Shown: positions 36,295-49,800 of the stretch, piece after piece | Position numbering within the stretch: position 1 is the first letter of the stretch | How the letters are laid out: each line of letters starts with the position of its first letter | From: Amblyomma americanum | Taxonomy: Eukaryota; Arthropoda; Arachnida; Ixodida; Ixodidae | Assembly (NCBI RefSeq): GCF_052857255.1 | Contig: NW_027526722.1 | Span: forward strand, 1-64,000 | DNA: 64,000 nucleotides | Direction of reading: 5' to 3' | Made by a program: the position numbers and the translations under genes | Notes under the pieces: generated by a model | What the model was told of the DNA's origin: nothing | What the model saw: the letters and a program-made list of their open reading frames with translations, nothing else | Database searches by the model: none

Positions 36295-38875
36295 TGCGCG
36301 AAAAGCATGTATTCCTGCTTAATACAGCGAAACATGCTGTTTTAGACCGAAAAGAGCTAAATCACAACACATCGGCTTTACAAGTGTTCTTCTGATACGC
36401 GTCAAAACTTTTTTCTCTTATAACTGCGCGAAAAGCATGTATTCGTGCTTAGTTCAACGAAACAAGCTGTTTTAGACCGAAACGAGGTAAATCTGAACAC
36501 ATTGGTTTTACAAGTGTTCCTCTGATACGCGTCAAAACTTTTTCTCTGATAACTGCGCGAAAAGCATGTATTCTTGCTTAATACACCGAAACAAGCTGTT
36601 TTAGACCGAAACGAGCTAAATCACAACACATCGGTTTTACAAGTGTCCCTGTGACACGCCTTTAAAACTTTTTCTCTTATAACTGCGCGAAAAGCATGTA
36701 TTCCTGCTTAATACAGCGAAACAAGCTGTTTTAGACCGAAACGAGATAAATCGCAACACATCGGCTTTACAAGTGTTCCTCTGATACGCGTCAAATCTTT
36801 TTCTCTTATAACTGCGCGAAAAGCATGTATTCTTGCTTAATACAACGAAACAAGCTGTTTTAGACCGAAACGAGCTAAATCACAACACATCGGTTTTCCA
36901 AGTGTTCCTCTGATACACGTCTAAACTCTTTCTCTTATAACTGCGCGAAAAGCATGTATTCGTGCTTAATACAACGAAACAAGCTGTTTTAGACCGAAAC
37001 GAGCTAAATCTGAACACATCGGTTTTACAAGTGTCCCTGTGACACGCGTCAAAACTTTTTCACTTATAACTGCGCGAAAAGCATGTATTCTTGCTTAATA
37101 CAAGGAAACAAGCTGTTTTAGACCGAAACGAGCTAAATCACAACACATCGGTTTTACAAGTGTTCCTCTGATACGCGTCTAATCTTTTTATCTTATAACT
37201 GCGCGAAAAGCATGTATTCGTGCTTAATACAACGAAACAAGCTGTTTTAGACCGAAACGAGCTAAATTTGAACACATCGGTTTTACAAGTGTCCCTGTGA
37301 CAGGCGTCAAAACTTTTTCTCTTATAACTGCGCGAAAAGCATGTATTCTTGCTTAATACAGCGAAACAAGCTGTTTTAGACCGAAACGAGATAAATCGCA
37401 ATACATCGGTTTTACAGTATTCCTCTGATACGCGTCAAAACTTTTTTCTCTTATAACTGCGCGAAAAGCATGTATTCGTGCTTGATACAACGAAACAAGT
37501 TGTTTTAGACCGAAACGAGCTAAATCTGAACACATCGGTTTTACAAGTGTCCCTGTGACACGCGCCAAAACTTTTTCTCTTATAACTGCGCGAAAAGCAT
37601 GTATTCGTGCTTAATACAACGAAACAAGCTGTTTTAGTCCGAAAAGAGGTAAATCTGTACACATCGGTTTTACAAGTGTTCCTCTGATACGCGTCAAAAC
37701 TTTTTTTCTTATAACTGCGCGAAAAGCATGTATTCTTGCTTAATACAACGAAACAAGCTGTTTTAGACCGAAACGAGCTAAATCACAACACATCGGTTTT
37801 ACAAGTGTTCCTCTGATACGCGTCAAAACTTTTTCTCTTATAACTGCGCGAAAAGCATGTATTCGTGCTTAGTTCAACGAAACAAGCTGTTTTAGACCGA
37901 AACGAGATAAATCTGAACACATTGGTTTTACAAGTGTTCCTCTGATACGCTTAAAAATTTTTCCCTGATAACTGCGCGAAAAGCATGTATTCTTGCTTAA
38001 TACAACGAAACAAGCTGTTTTAGACCGAAACGAGCTAAATCACAACACATCGGTTTTACAAGTGTTCCTCTGATACGCGTCTAAACTTTTTCTCTTATAA
38101 CTGCACGAAAAGCATGTATTCTTGCTTAATACAACGAAACAAGCTGTTTTAGACCGAAACGAGCTAAATCACAACACATCGGTTTTACAAGTGTTCCTCT
38201 GATACGCGTCTAAACTTTTTCTCTTATAACTGCGCGGAAAGCATGTATTCGTGCTTAATACGACGAAACAAGCTGTTTTAGACCGAAACGAGCTAAATCT
38301 GAACACATCGGTTTTACAAGTGTCCCTGTGACACGCGTCAAAACTTTTTCTCTTATAACTGCGCGAAAAGCATGTATTCTTGCTTAATACAGCGAAACAA
38401 GCTGTTTTAGACCAAAACGAGCTCAACCACAAAACATCGGTTTTACAGTATTCCTCTGATACGAGTCAAAACTTTTTTCTCTTATAACTGCGCGAAAAGC
38501 ATGTATTCGTGCTTGATACAACGAAACAAGTTGTTTTAGACCGAAACGAGCTAAATCTGAACACATCGGTTTTACAAGTGTCCCTGTGACACGCGTCAAA
38601 ACTTTTTCTCTTATAACTGCGCGAAAAGCATGTATTCTTGCTTAATACAGCGAAACAAGCTGTTTTAGACCGAAACGAGCTAAATCACAACACATCGGTT
38701 TTACAAGTGTTCCTCTGATACGCGTCAAAACTTTTTCTCTTATAACTGCGCGAAAAGCATGTATTCGTGCTTAGTTCAACGAAACAAGCTGTTTTAGACC
38801 AAAACGAGGTAAATCTGAACACATCTGTTTTACAAGTGTCCCTGTGACACGCGTCAAAACTTTTTCTCTTATAAC
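36295..38875. repeat. Nested duplication inside Y3, first copy (2581 bp)
   Basis: Twenty monomers from the GAAACATGCTG unit (36331) to its next occurrence (38912). Landmark TTAAAAATTTTTCCC at 37950. Same length as the first nested copy in Y1. Confidence 0.87.
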
Positions 38876-41327
38876 TGCGCGAAAAGCATGTATTCCTGCT
38901 TAATACAGCGAAACATGCTGTTTTAGACCGAAAAGAGCTAAATCACAACACATCGGCTTTACAAGTGTTCTTCTGATACGCGTCAAAACTTTTTTCTCTT
39001 ATAACTGCGCGAAAAGCATGTATTCGTGCTTAGTTCAACGAAACAAGCTGTTTTAGACCGAAACGAGGTAAATCTGAACACATTGGTTTTACAAGTGTTC
39101 CTCTGATACGCGTCAAAACTTTTTCTCTGATAACTGCGCGAAAAGCATGTATTCTTGCTTAATACACCGAAACAAGCTGTTTTAGACCGAAACGAGCTAA
39201 ATCACAACACATCGGTTTTACAAGTGTCCCTGTGACACGCCTTTAAAACTTTTTCTCTTATAACTGCGCGAAAAGCATGTATTCCTGCTTAATACAGCGA
39301 AACAAGCTGTTTTAGACCGAAACGAGATAAATCGCAACACATCGGCTTTACAAGTGTTCCTCTGATACGCGTCAAATCTTTTTCTCTTATAACTGCGCGA
39401 AAAGCATGTATTCTTGCTTAATACAACGAAACAAGCTGTTTTAGACCGAAACGAGCTAAATCACAACACATCGGTTTTCCAAGTGTTCCTCTGATACACG
39501 TCTAAACTCTTTCTCTTATAACTGCGCGAAAAGCATGTATTCGTGCTTAATACAACGAAACAAGCTGTTTTAGACCGAAACGAGCTAAATCTGAACACAT
39601 CGGTTTTACAAGTGTCCCTGTGACACGCGTCAAAACTTTTTCACTTATAACTGCGCGAAAAGCATGTATTCTTGCTTAATACAAGGAAACAAGCTGTTTT
39701 AGACCGAAACGAGCTAAATTTGAACACATCGGTTTTACAAGTGTCCCTGTGACAGGCGTCAAAACTTTTTCTCTTATAACTGCGCGAAAAGCATGTATTC
39801 TTGCTTAATACAGCGAAACAAGCTGTTTTAGACCGAAACGAGATAAATCGCAACACATCGGTTTTACAGTATTCCTCTGATAGGCGTCAAAACTTTTTTC
39901 TCTTATAACTGCGCGAAAAGCATGTATTCGTGCTTGATACAACGAAACAAGTTGTTTTAGACCGAAACGAGCTAAATCTGAACACATCGGTTTTACAAGT
40001 GTCCCTGTGACACGCGCCAAAACTTTTTCTCTTATAACTGCGCGAAAAGCATGTATTCGTGCTTAATACAACGAAACAAGCTGTTTTAGTCCGAAAAGAG
40101 GTAAATCTGTACACATCGGTTTTACAAGTGTTCCTCTGATACGCGTCAAAACTTTTTTTCTTATAACTGCGCGAAAAGCATGTATTCTTGCTTAATACAA
40201 CGAAACAAGCTGTTTTAGACCGAAACGAGCTAAATCACAACACATCGGTTTTACAAGTGTTCCTCTGATACGCGTCAAAACTTTTTCTCTTATAACTGCG
40301 CGAAAAGCATGTATTCGTGCTTAGTTCAACGAAACAAGCTGTTTTAGACCGAAACGAGATAAATCTGAACACATTGGTTTTACAAGTGTTCCTCTGATAC
40401 GCTTAAAAATTTTTCCCTGATAACTGCGCGAAAAGCATGTATTCTTGCTTAATACAACGAAACAAGCTGTTTTAGACCGAAACGAGCTAAATCACAACAC
40501 ATCGGTTTTACAAGTGTTCCTCTGATACGCGTCTAAACTTTTTCTCTTATAACTGCGCGAAAAGCATGTATTCTTGCTTAATACAACGAAACAAGCTGTT
40601 TTAGACCGAAACGAGCTAAATCACAACACATCGGTTTTACAAGTGTTCCTCTGATACGCGTCTAAACTTTTTCTCTTATAACTGCGCGGAAAGCATGTAT
40701 TCGTGCTTAATACGACGAAACAAGCTGTTTTAGACCGAAACGAGCTAAATCTGAACACATCGGTTTTACAAGTGTCCCTGTGACACGCGTCAAAACTTTT
40801 TCTCTTATAACTGCGCGAAAAGCATGTATTCTTGCTTAATACAGCGAAACAAGCTGTTTTAGACCAAAACGAGCTCAACCACAAAACATCGGTTTTACAG
40901 TATTCCTCTGATACGAGTCAAAACTTTTTTCTCTTATAACTGCGCGAAAAGCATGTATTCGTGCTTGATACAACGAAACAAGTTGTTTTAGACCGAAACG
41001 AGCTAAATCTGAACACATCGGTTTTACAAGTGTCCCTGTGACACGCGTCAAAACTTTTTCTCTTATAACTGCGCGAAAAGCATGTATTCTTGCTTAATAC
41101 AGCGAAACAAGCTGTTTTAGACCGAAACGACCTAAATCACAACACATCGGTTTTACAAGTGTTCCTCTGATACGCGTCAAAACTTTTTCTCTTATAACTG
41201 CGCGAAAAGCATGTATTCGTGCTTAGTTCAACGAAACAAGCTGTTTTAGACCAAAACGAGGTAAATCTGAACACATCTGTTTTACAAGTGTCCCTGTGAC
41301 ACGCGTCAAAACTTTTTCTCTTATAAC
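38876..41327. repeat. Nested duplication inside Y3, second copy (2452 bp)
   Basis: Nineteen monomers, landmark at 40402, lacking only the TCTAATCTTTTTATC unit. Same length as the second nested copy in Y2, so that loss predates the Y2/Y3 split. Confidence 0.87.
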
Positions 41328-41893
41328 TGCGCGAAAAGCATGTATTCTTGCTTATTACAGCGAAACAAGCTGTTTTAGACCAAAACGAGCTTAATCACAA
41401 CACATCGGTTTTACAGTATTCCTCTGATACGCGTCAAACCTTTTTTCTCTTATAACTGCGCGAAAAGCATGTATTCGTGCTTGATACAACGAAACAAGTT
41501 GTTTTAGACCGAAACGAGCTAAATCTGAACACATCGGTTTTACAAGTGTCCCTGTGACACGCGTCAAAACTTTTTCTCTTATAACTGCGCGAAAAGCATG
41601 TATTCTTGCTTAATACAACGAAACAAGCTGTTTTAGACCGAAACGAGCTAAATCACAACACATCGGTTTTACAAGTCTCCCTGTGACACGCGTCAAATCT
41701 TTTTCTATTATAACTGCGAGAAAAGCATGTATTCTTGCTTAATACAGCGAAACAAGCTGTTTTAGACCGAAACGAGCTAAATCACAACACATCGGTTTTA
41801 CAAGTGTTCCTCTGATACGCGTCAAAACTGTTTTCTCTTATAACTGCGCGAAAAGCATGTATTCGTGCTTAGTTCAACGAAACAAGCTGTTTT

Positions 41894-43829
41894 AGACCGA
41901 AACGAGGTATATCTGAACACATCGGTTTTACAAGTGTCCCTGTGACACGCGTCAAAACTTTTTCTCTTATAACTGCGCGAAAAGCATGTATTCTTGCTTA
42001 ATACAACGAAACAAGCTGTTTTAGACCGAAACGAGCTAAATCACAACACATCGGTTTTACAAGTGTTCCTCTGATACGCTTCTAAACTTTTTCTCTTATA
42101 ACTGCGCGAAAAGCATGTATTTGTGCTTAATACGACGAAACAAGCTGTTTGAGACCGAAACGAGCTAAATCTGAACACATCGGTTTTACAAGTGTCCCTG
42201 TGACACACGTCAAAACTTTTTCTCTTATAACTGCGCGAAAAGCATGTATTCTTGCTTAATACAGCGAAACAAGTTGTTTTAGACGGAAACGAGCTAAATC
42301 ACAACACATCGGTTTTACAAGTGTTCCTCTGATACGCGTCAAAACTTTTTCTCTTATAACTGCGCGAAAAGCATGTATTCGTGCTTAGTCTAACGAAACA
42401 AGCTGTTTTAGACCGAAACGGGGTAAATCTCAACACATCGGTTTTACAAGTGTCCCTCTGACAGGCCTTTAAAACTTTTTCTCTTATAACTGCGCGAAAA
42501 GCATGTATTCCTGCTTAATACAGCGAAACAAGCTGTTTTAGACCGAAAAGAGTTAAATCACTACACATCGGCTTTACAAGTGTTCCTCTGATACGCGTCA
42601 AAACTTTTTTCTCTTATAACTGCGCGAAAAGCATGTATTCGTGCTTAGTTCAACGAAACAAGCTGTTTTAGACCGAAACGAGGTAAATCTGAGCACATTG
42701 GTTTTACAAGTGTTCCTCTGATAGGCGTCAAAACTTTTTCTCTGATAACTGCGCGAAAAGCATGTATTCTTGCTTAATACAACGAAACAAGCTGTTTTAG
42801 ACCGAAACGAGCTAAATCACAACACATCGGTTTTACAAGTGTTACTCTGATACGCGTCAAAACTTTTTCTCTTATAACGGCGCGAAAAGCATGTATTCTT
42901 GCTTAATACAACGAAACAAGCTGTTTTAGACCGAAACGAGCTAAATCACAACACATCGGTTTTACAAGTCTCCCTGTGACACGCGTCAAAACTTTTTCTA
43001 TTATAACTGCGAGAAAAGCATGTATTCTTGCTTAATACAGCGAAACAAGTTGTTTTAGACCGAAACAAGCTAAATCACAACACATCGGTTTTACAAGTGT
43101 TCCTCTGATACGCGTCAAAACTTTTTCTCTTATAACTGCGCGAAAAGCATGTATTCGTGCTTAGTTCAACGAAACAAGCTGTTTTAGACCGAAACGAGGT
43201 AAATCTGAACACATCTGTTTTACAAGTGTCCCTGTGACACGCGTCAAAACTTTTTCTCTTATAACTGCGCGAAAAGCATGTATTCTTGCTTAATACAACG
43301 AAACAAGCTGTTTTAGACCAAAACGAGCTAAATCACAACACATCGGTTTTACAAGTGTCCCTGTGACACGCGTCAAAACTTTTTCTCTTATAACTGCGCG
43401 AAAAGCACGTATTCTTGCTTAATACAGCGAAACAAGCTGTTTTAGACCAAAACGAGCTAAATCACAACACATCGGTTTTACAGTATTCCTCTGATACGCG
43501 TCAAACCTTTTTTCTCATATAACTGCGCGAAAAGCATGTATTCGTGCTTGATACAACGAAACAAGCTGTTTTAGACCGAAAAGAGCTAAATCTGAACACA
43601 TCGGTTTTACAAGTGTCCCTGTGACACGCGTCAAAACTTTTTCTCTTATAACTGCGCGAAAAGCATGTATTCTTGCTTAATACAGCGAAACAAGCTGTTT
43701 TAAACCGAAACGAGCTAAATCACAACACATCGGTTTTACAAGTGTTACTCTGATACGCGTCAAAACTTTTTCTCTTATAACGGCGCGAAAAGCATGTATT
43801 CTTGCTTAATACAACGAAACAAGCTGTTT
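41894..43829. repeat. Mosaic satellite segment between Y and X series
   Basis: It joins the Y tandem to the X tandem. The run 42.0-42.46 kb matches 15.78-16.25 kb, and 43.25 kb onward matches 17.0 kb onward, both at 26.21 kb. The stretch in between is different at the two places. Part of 42.8-43.9 kb matches 49.6-50.5 kb at about 6.84 kb, including the rare GACCGAAACAAGC monomer. Confidence 0.7.
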
Positions 43830-46800
43830 TAGACCGAAACGAGCTAAATCACAACACATCGGTTTTACAAGTTTTCCTCTGATACGCGTCAAAACTTTTT
43901 CTCTTATAACTGCGCGAAAAGCATGTATTCGTGCTTAGTTCAACGAAACAAGCTGTTTTAGACCGAAACGAGGTAAACCTGAACACATCTGTTTTACAAG
44001 TGTCCCTGTGACACGCGTCAAAACTTTTTCTCTTATAAATGCGCGAAAAGCATGTATTTGTGCTTAATACGACGAAACAAGCTGTTTGAGACCGAAACGA
44101 GCTAAATCTGAACACATCGGTTTTACAAGTGTCCCTGTGACACGCGTCAAAACGTTTTCTCTTATAACTGCGCGAAAAGCATGTATTCTTGCTTAATACA
44201 GCGAAACAAGCTGTTTTAGACCAAAACGAGCTAAATCACAACACATCGGTTTTACAGTATTCCTCTGATACGCGTCAAACCTTTTTTCTCTTATAACTGC
44301 GCGAAAAGCATGTATTCCTGCTTGATACAACGAAACAAGTTGTTTTAGACCGAAACGAGCTAAATCTGAACACATCGGTTTTACAAGTGTCCCTGTGACA
44401 CGCGTCAAAACTTTTTCTCTTATAACTGCGCGAAAAGCATGTATTCTTGCTTAATACAGCGAAACAAGCTGTTTTAAACCGAAACGAGCTAAATCACAAC
44501 ACATCGGTTTTACAAGTGTTACTCTGATACGCGTCAAAACTTTTTCTTTTATAACGGCGCGAAAAGCATGTATTCTTGCTTAATACAACGAAACAAGCTG
44601 TTTTAGACCGAAACGAGCTAAATCACAACACATCGGTTTTACAAGTCTCCCTGTGACACGCGTCAAAACTTTTTCTATTATAACTGCGAGAAAAGCATGT
44701 ATTCTTGCTTATTACAGCGAAACAAGCTGTTTTAGACCGAAACGAGCTAAATCACAACACATCGGTATTACAAGTGTTCCTCTGATACGCGTCAAAACTG
44801 TTTTCTCTTATAACTGCGCGAAAAGCATGTATTCGTGCTTAGTTCAACGAAACAAGCTGTTTTAGACCGAAACGAGGTAAATCTGAACACATCGGTTTTA
44901 CAAGTGTCCCTGTGACACGCGTCAAAACTTTTTCTCTTATAACTGCGCGAAAAGCATGTATTCATGCTTAATAAAACGAAACAAGCTGTTTTAGACCGAA
45001 ACGAGCTGTATCTGAACGCATCGGTTTTACAAGTATCCACGTGATACGCGTCAAAACTTTTTTTCTTATAACTGCGCGAAAAGCATGTATTCTTGCTTAA
45101 TACAACGAAACAAGCTGTTTTAGACCGAAACGAGCTAAATCACAACACATCGGTTTTACAAGTGTCCCTGTGACAGGCCTTTAAAACGTTTTCTCTTATA
45201 ACTGCGCGAAAAGCATGTATTCCTGCTTATTACAGCGAAACATGCTGTTTTAGACCGAAAAGAGCTAAATCACAACACATCGGCTTTACAAGTGTTCCTC
45301 TGATACGCGTCAAAACTTTTTTCTCTTATAACTGGGCGAAAAGCATGTATTCTTGCTTAGTTCAACGAAACAAGCTGTTTTAGACCGAAACGAGGTAAAT
45401 CTGAACACATTGGTTTTACAAGTGTTCCTCTGATACGCGTCAAAACTTTTTCTCTGATAACTGCGCGAAAAGCATGTATTCTTGCTTAATACACCGAAAC
45501 AAGCTGTTTTAGACCGAAACGAGCTAAATCACAACACATCGGTTTTACAAGTGTCCCTGTGACACGCCTTTAAAACTTTTTCTCTTATAACTGCGCGAAA
45601 AGCATGTATTCCTGCTTAATACAGCGAAACAAGCTGTTTTAGACCGAAACGAGATAAATCGCAACACATCGGCTTTACAAGTGTTCCTCTGATAGGCGTC
45701 AAATCTTTTTCTCTTATAACTGCGCGAAAAGCATGTATTCTTGCTTAATACAACGAAACAAGCTGTTTTAGACCGAAACGAGCTAAATCACAACACATCG
45801 GTTTTCCAAGTGTTCCTCTGATACACGTCTAAACTCTTTCTCTTATAACTGCGCGAAAAGCATGTATTCGTGCTTAATACAACGAAACAAGCTGTTTTAG
45901 ACCGAAACGAGCTAAATCTGAACACATCGGTTTTACAAGTGTCCCTGTGTGACGCGTCAAAACTTTTTCTCTTATAACTGCGCGAAAAGCATGTATTCTT
46001 GCTTAATACAGCGAAACAAGCTGTTTTAGACCGAAACGAGCTAAATCACAACACATCGGTTTTACAAGTGTTCCTCTGATACGCGTCAAAACTTTTTCTC
46101 TTATAACTGCGCGAAAAGCATGTATTTGTGCTTAATACGACGAAACAAGCTGTTTGAGACCGAAACGAGCTAAATCTGAACACATCGGTTTTACAAGTGT
46201 CCCTGTGACACACGTCAAAACTTTTTCTCTTATAACTGCGCGAAAAGCATGTTTTCTTGCTTAATACAGCGAAACAAGCTGTTTTAAACCGAAACGAGCT
46301 AAATTACAACACATCGGTTTTACAAGTGTTCCTCTGATACGCGTCAAAACTTTTTTCTCTTATAACTGCGCGAAAAGCATGTATTCGTGCTTAATACAAC
46401 GAAACAAGCTGTTTTATTCCGAAAAATGTAAATCTGTACACATCGGTTTTACAAGTGTTCCTCTGATACGCGTCAAAACTTTTTTTCTTATAACTGCGCG
46501 AAAAGCATGTATTCTTGCTTAATACAACGAAACAAGCTGTTTTAGACCGAAACGAGCTAAATCACAACACATCGGTTTTACAAGTGTTCCTCTGATACGC
46601 GTCAAAACTTTTTTCTCTTATAACTGCGCGAAAAGCATGTATTCGTGCTTAGTCTAACGAAACAAGCTGTTTTAGACCGAAACGGGGTAAATCTGAACAC
46701 ATCGGTTTTACAAGTGTCCCTGTGACACGCGTCAGAACTTTTTCTCTTATAAATGCGCGAAAAGCATGTATTTGTGCTTAATACGACGAAACAAGCTGTT

Positions 46801-49800
46801 TGAGACCGAAACGAGCTAAATCTGAACACATCGGTTTTACAAGTGTCCCTGTGACACGCGTCAAAACGTTTTCTCTTATAACTGCGCGAAAAGCATGTAT
46901 TCTTGCTTAATACAGCGAAACAAGCTGTTTTAGACCAAAACGAGCTAAATCACAACACATCGGTTTTACAGTATTCCTCTGATACGCGTCAAACCTTTTT
47001 TCTCTTATAACTGCGCGAAAAGCATGTATTCCTGCTTGATACAACGAAACAAGTTGTTTTAGACCGAAACGAGCTAAATCTGAACACATCGGTTTTACAA
47101 GTGTCCCTGTGACACGCGTCAAAACTTTTTCTCTTATAACTGCGCGAAAAGCATGTATTCTTGCTTAATACAGCGAAACAAGCTGTTTTAAACCGAAACG
47201 AGCTAAATCACAACACATCGGTTTTACAAGTGTTACTCTGATACGCGTCAAAACTTTTTCTTTTATAACGGCGCGAAAAGCATGTATTCTTGCTTAATAC
47301 AACGAAACAAGCTGTTTTAGACCGAAACGAGCTAAATCACAACACATCGGTTTTACAAGTCTCCCTGTGACACGCGTCAAAACTTTTTCTATTATAACTG
47401 CGAGAAAAGCATGTATTCTTGCCTAATACAGCGAAACAAGCTGTTTTAGACCGAAACGAGCTAAATCACAACACATCGGTATTACAAGTGTTCCTCTGAT
47501 ACGCGTCAAAACTGTTTTCTCTTATAACTGCGCGAAAAGCATGTATTCGTGTTTAGTTCAACGAAACAAGCTGTTTTAGACCGAAACGAGGTAAATCTGA
47601 ACACATCGGTTTTACAAGTGTCCCTGTGACACGCGTCAAAACTTTTTCTCTTATAACTGCGCGAAAAGCATGTATTCTTGCTTAATACAGCGAAACAAGC
47701 TGTTTTAGACCGAAGCGAGCTGTATCTGAACGCATCAGTTTTACAAGTATCCACGTGATCCTCGTCGAAACTTTTTCTCTTATAACTGCGCGAAAAGCTT
47801 GTATTCGTGCTTAAAACAACGAAACAAGCTGTTTTAGACCGAAACGAGCTAAATCACAACACATCGGTTTTACAAGTGTCCCTGTGACAGGCCTTTAAAA
47901 CTTTTTCTCTTATAACTGCGCGAAAAGCATGTATTCCTGCTTAATACAGCGAAACATGCTGTTTTAGACCGAAAAGAGCTAAATCACAACACATCGGCTT
48001 TACAAGTGTTCCTCTGATACGCGTCAAAACTTTTTTCTCTTATAACTGCGCGAAAAGCATGTATTCGTGCTTAGTTCAACGAAACAAGCTGTTTTAGACC
48101 GAAACGAGGTAAATCTGAACACATTGGTTTTACAAGTGTTCCTCTGATACGCGTCAAAACTTTTTCTCTGATAACTGCGCGAAAAGCATGTATTCTTGCT
48201 TAATACACCGAAACAAGCTGTTTTAGACCGAAACGAGCTAAATCACAACACATCGGTTTTACAAGTGTCCCTGTGACACGCCTTTAAAACTTTTTCTCTT
48301 ATAACTGCGCGAAAAGCATGTATTCCTGCTTAATACAGCGAAACAAGCTGTTTTAGACCGAAACGAGATAAATCGCAACACATTGGCTTTACAAGTGTTC
48401 CTCTGATACGCGTCAAATCTTTTTCTCTTATAACTGCGCGAAAAGCATGTATTCTTGCTTAATACAACGAAACAAGCTGTTTTAGACCGAAACGAGCTAA
48501 ATCACAACACATCGGTTTTCCAAGTGTTCCTCTGATACACGTCTAAACTCTTTCTCTTATAACTGCGCGAAAAGCATGTATTCGTGCTTAATACAACGAA
48601 ACAAGCTGTTTTAGACCGAAACGAGCTAAATCTGAACACATCGGTTTTACAAGTGTCCCTGTGACACGCGTCAAAACTTTTTCACTTATAACTGCGCGAA
48701 AAGCATGTATTCTTGCTTAATACAGCGAAACAAGCTGTTTTAGACCGAAACGAGCTAAATCACAACACATCGGTTTTACAAGTGTTCCTCTGATACGCGT
48801 CTAAACTTTTTCTCTTATAACTGCGCGAAAAGCATGTATTCGTGCTTAATACGACGAAACAAGTTGTTTTAGACCGAAACGAGCTAAATCTGAACACATC
48901 GGTTTTACAAGTGTCCCTGTGACACGCGTCAAAACTTTTTCTCTTATAACTGCGCGAAAAGCATGTATTCTTGCTTAATACAACGAAACAAGCTGTTTTA
49001 GACCGAAACGAGCTAAATCACAACACATCGGTTTTACAAGTGTTCCTCTGATACGCGTCTAAACTTTTTCTCTAATAACTGCGCGAAAAGCATGTATTTG
49101 TGCTTAATACGACGAAACAAGCTGTTTGAGACCGAAACGAGCTAAATCTGAACACATCGGTTTTACAAGTGTCCCTGTGACACACGTCAAAACTTTTTCT
49201 CTTATAACTGCGCGAAAAGCATGTATTCTTGCTTAATACAGCGAAACAAGCTGTTTTAAACCGAAACGAGCTAAATTACAACACATCGGTTTTACAAGTG
49301 TTCCTCTGATACGCGTCAAAACTTTTTTCTCTTATAACTGCGCGAAAAGCATGTATTCGTGCTTAATACAACGAAACAAGCTGTTTTATTCCGAAAAATG
49401 TAAATCTGTACACATCGGTTTTACAAGTGTTCCTCTGATACGCGTCAAAACTTTTTTTCTTATAACTGCGCGAAAAGCATGTATTCTTGCTTAATACAAC
49501 GAAACAAGCTGTTTTGGACCGAAACGAGCTAAATCACAACACATCGGTTTTACAAGTGTTCCTCTGATACGCGTCAAAACTTTTTTCTCTTATAACTGCG
49601 CGAAAAGCATGTTTTCTTGCTTAATACAACGAAACAAGCTGTTTTAGACCGAAACGAGCTAAATCACAACACATCGGTTTTACAAGTGTTACTCTGATAC
49701 GCGTCAAAACTTTTTCTCTTATAACGGCGCGAAAAGCATGTATTCTTGCTTAATACAACGAAACAAGCTGTTTTAGACCGAAACGAGCTAAATCACAACA

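Larger units (their letters stand above)
34665..41893. repeat. Higher-order repeat copy Y3 (7229 bp, ~56 monomers)
   Basis: It starts at the TTTATTCCG monomer (34665) and matches Y2 at 6712-6713 bp, then at 7229 bp past the four monomers missing from Y2. The match runs to 41893. At 41894, where ATTCC would open a fourth unit, the sequence reads AGACC and switches to other monomers, so the tandem Y series ends there. HindIII site at 36173-36178. Confidence 0.9.
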
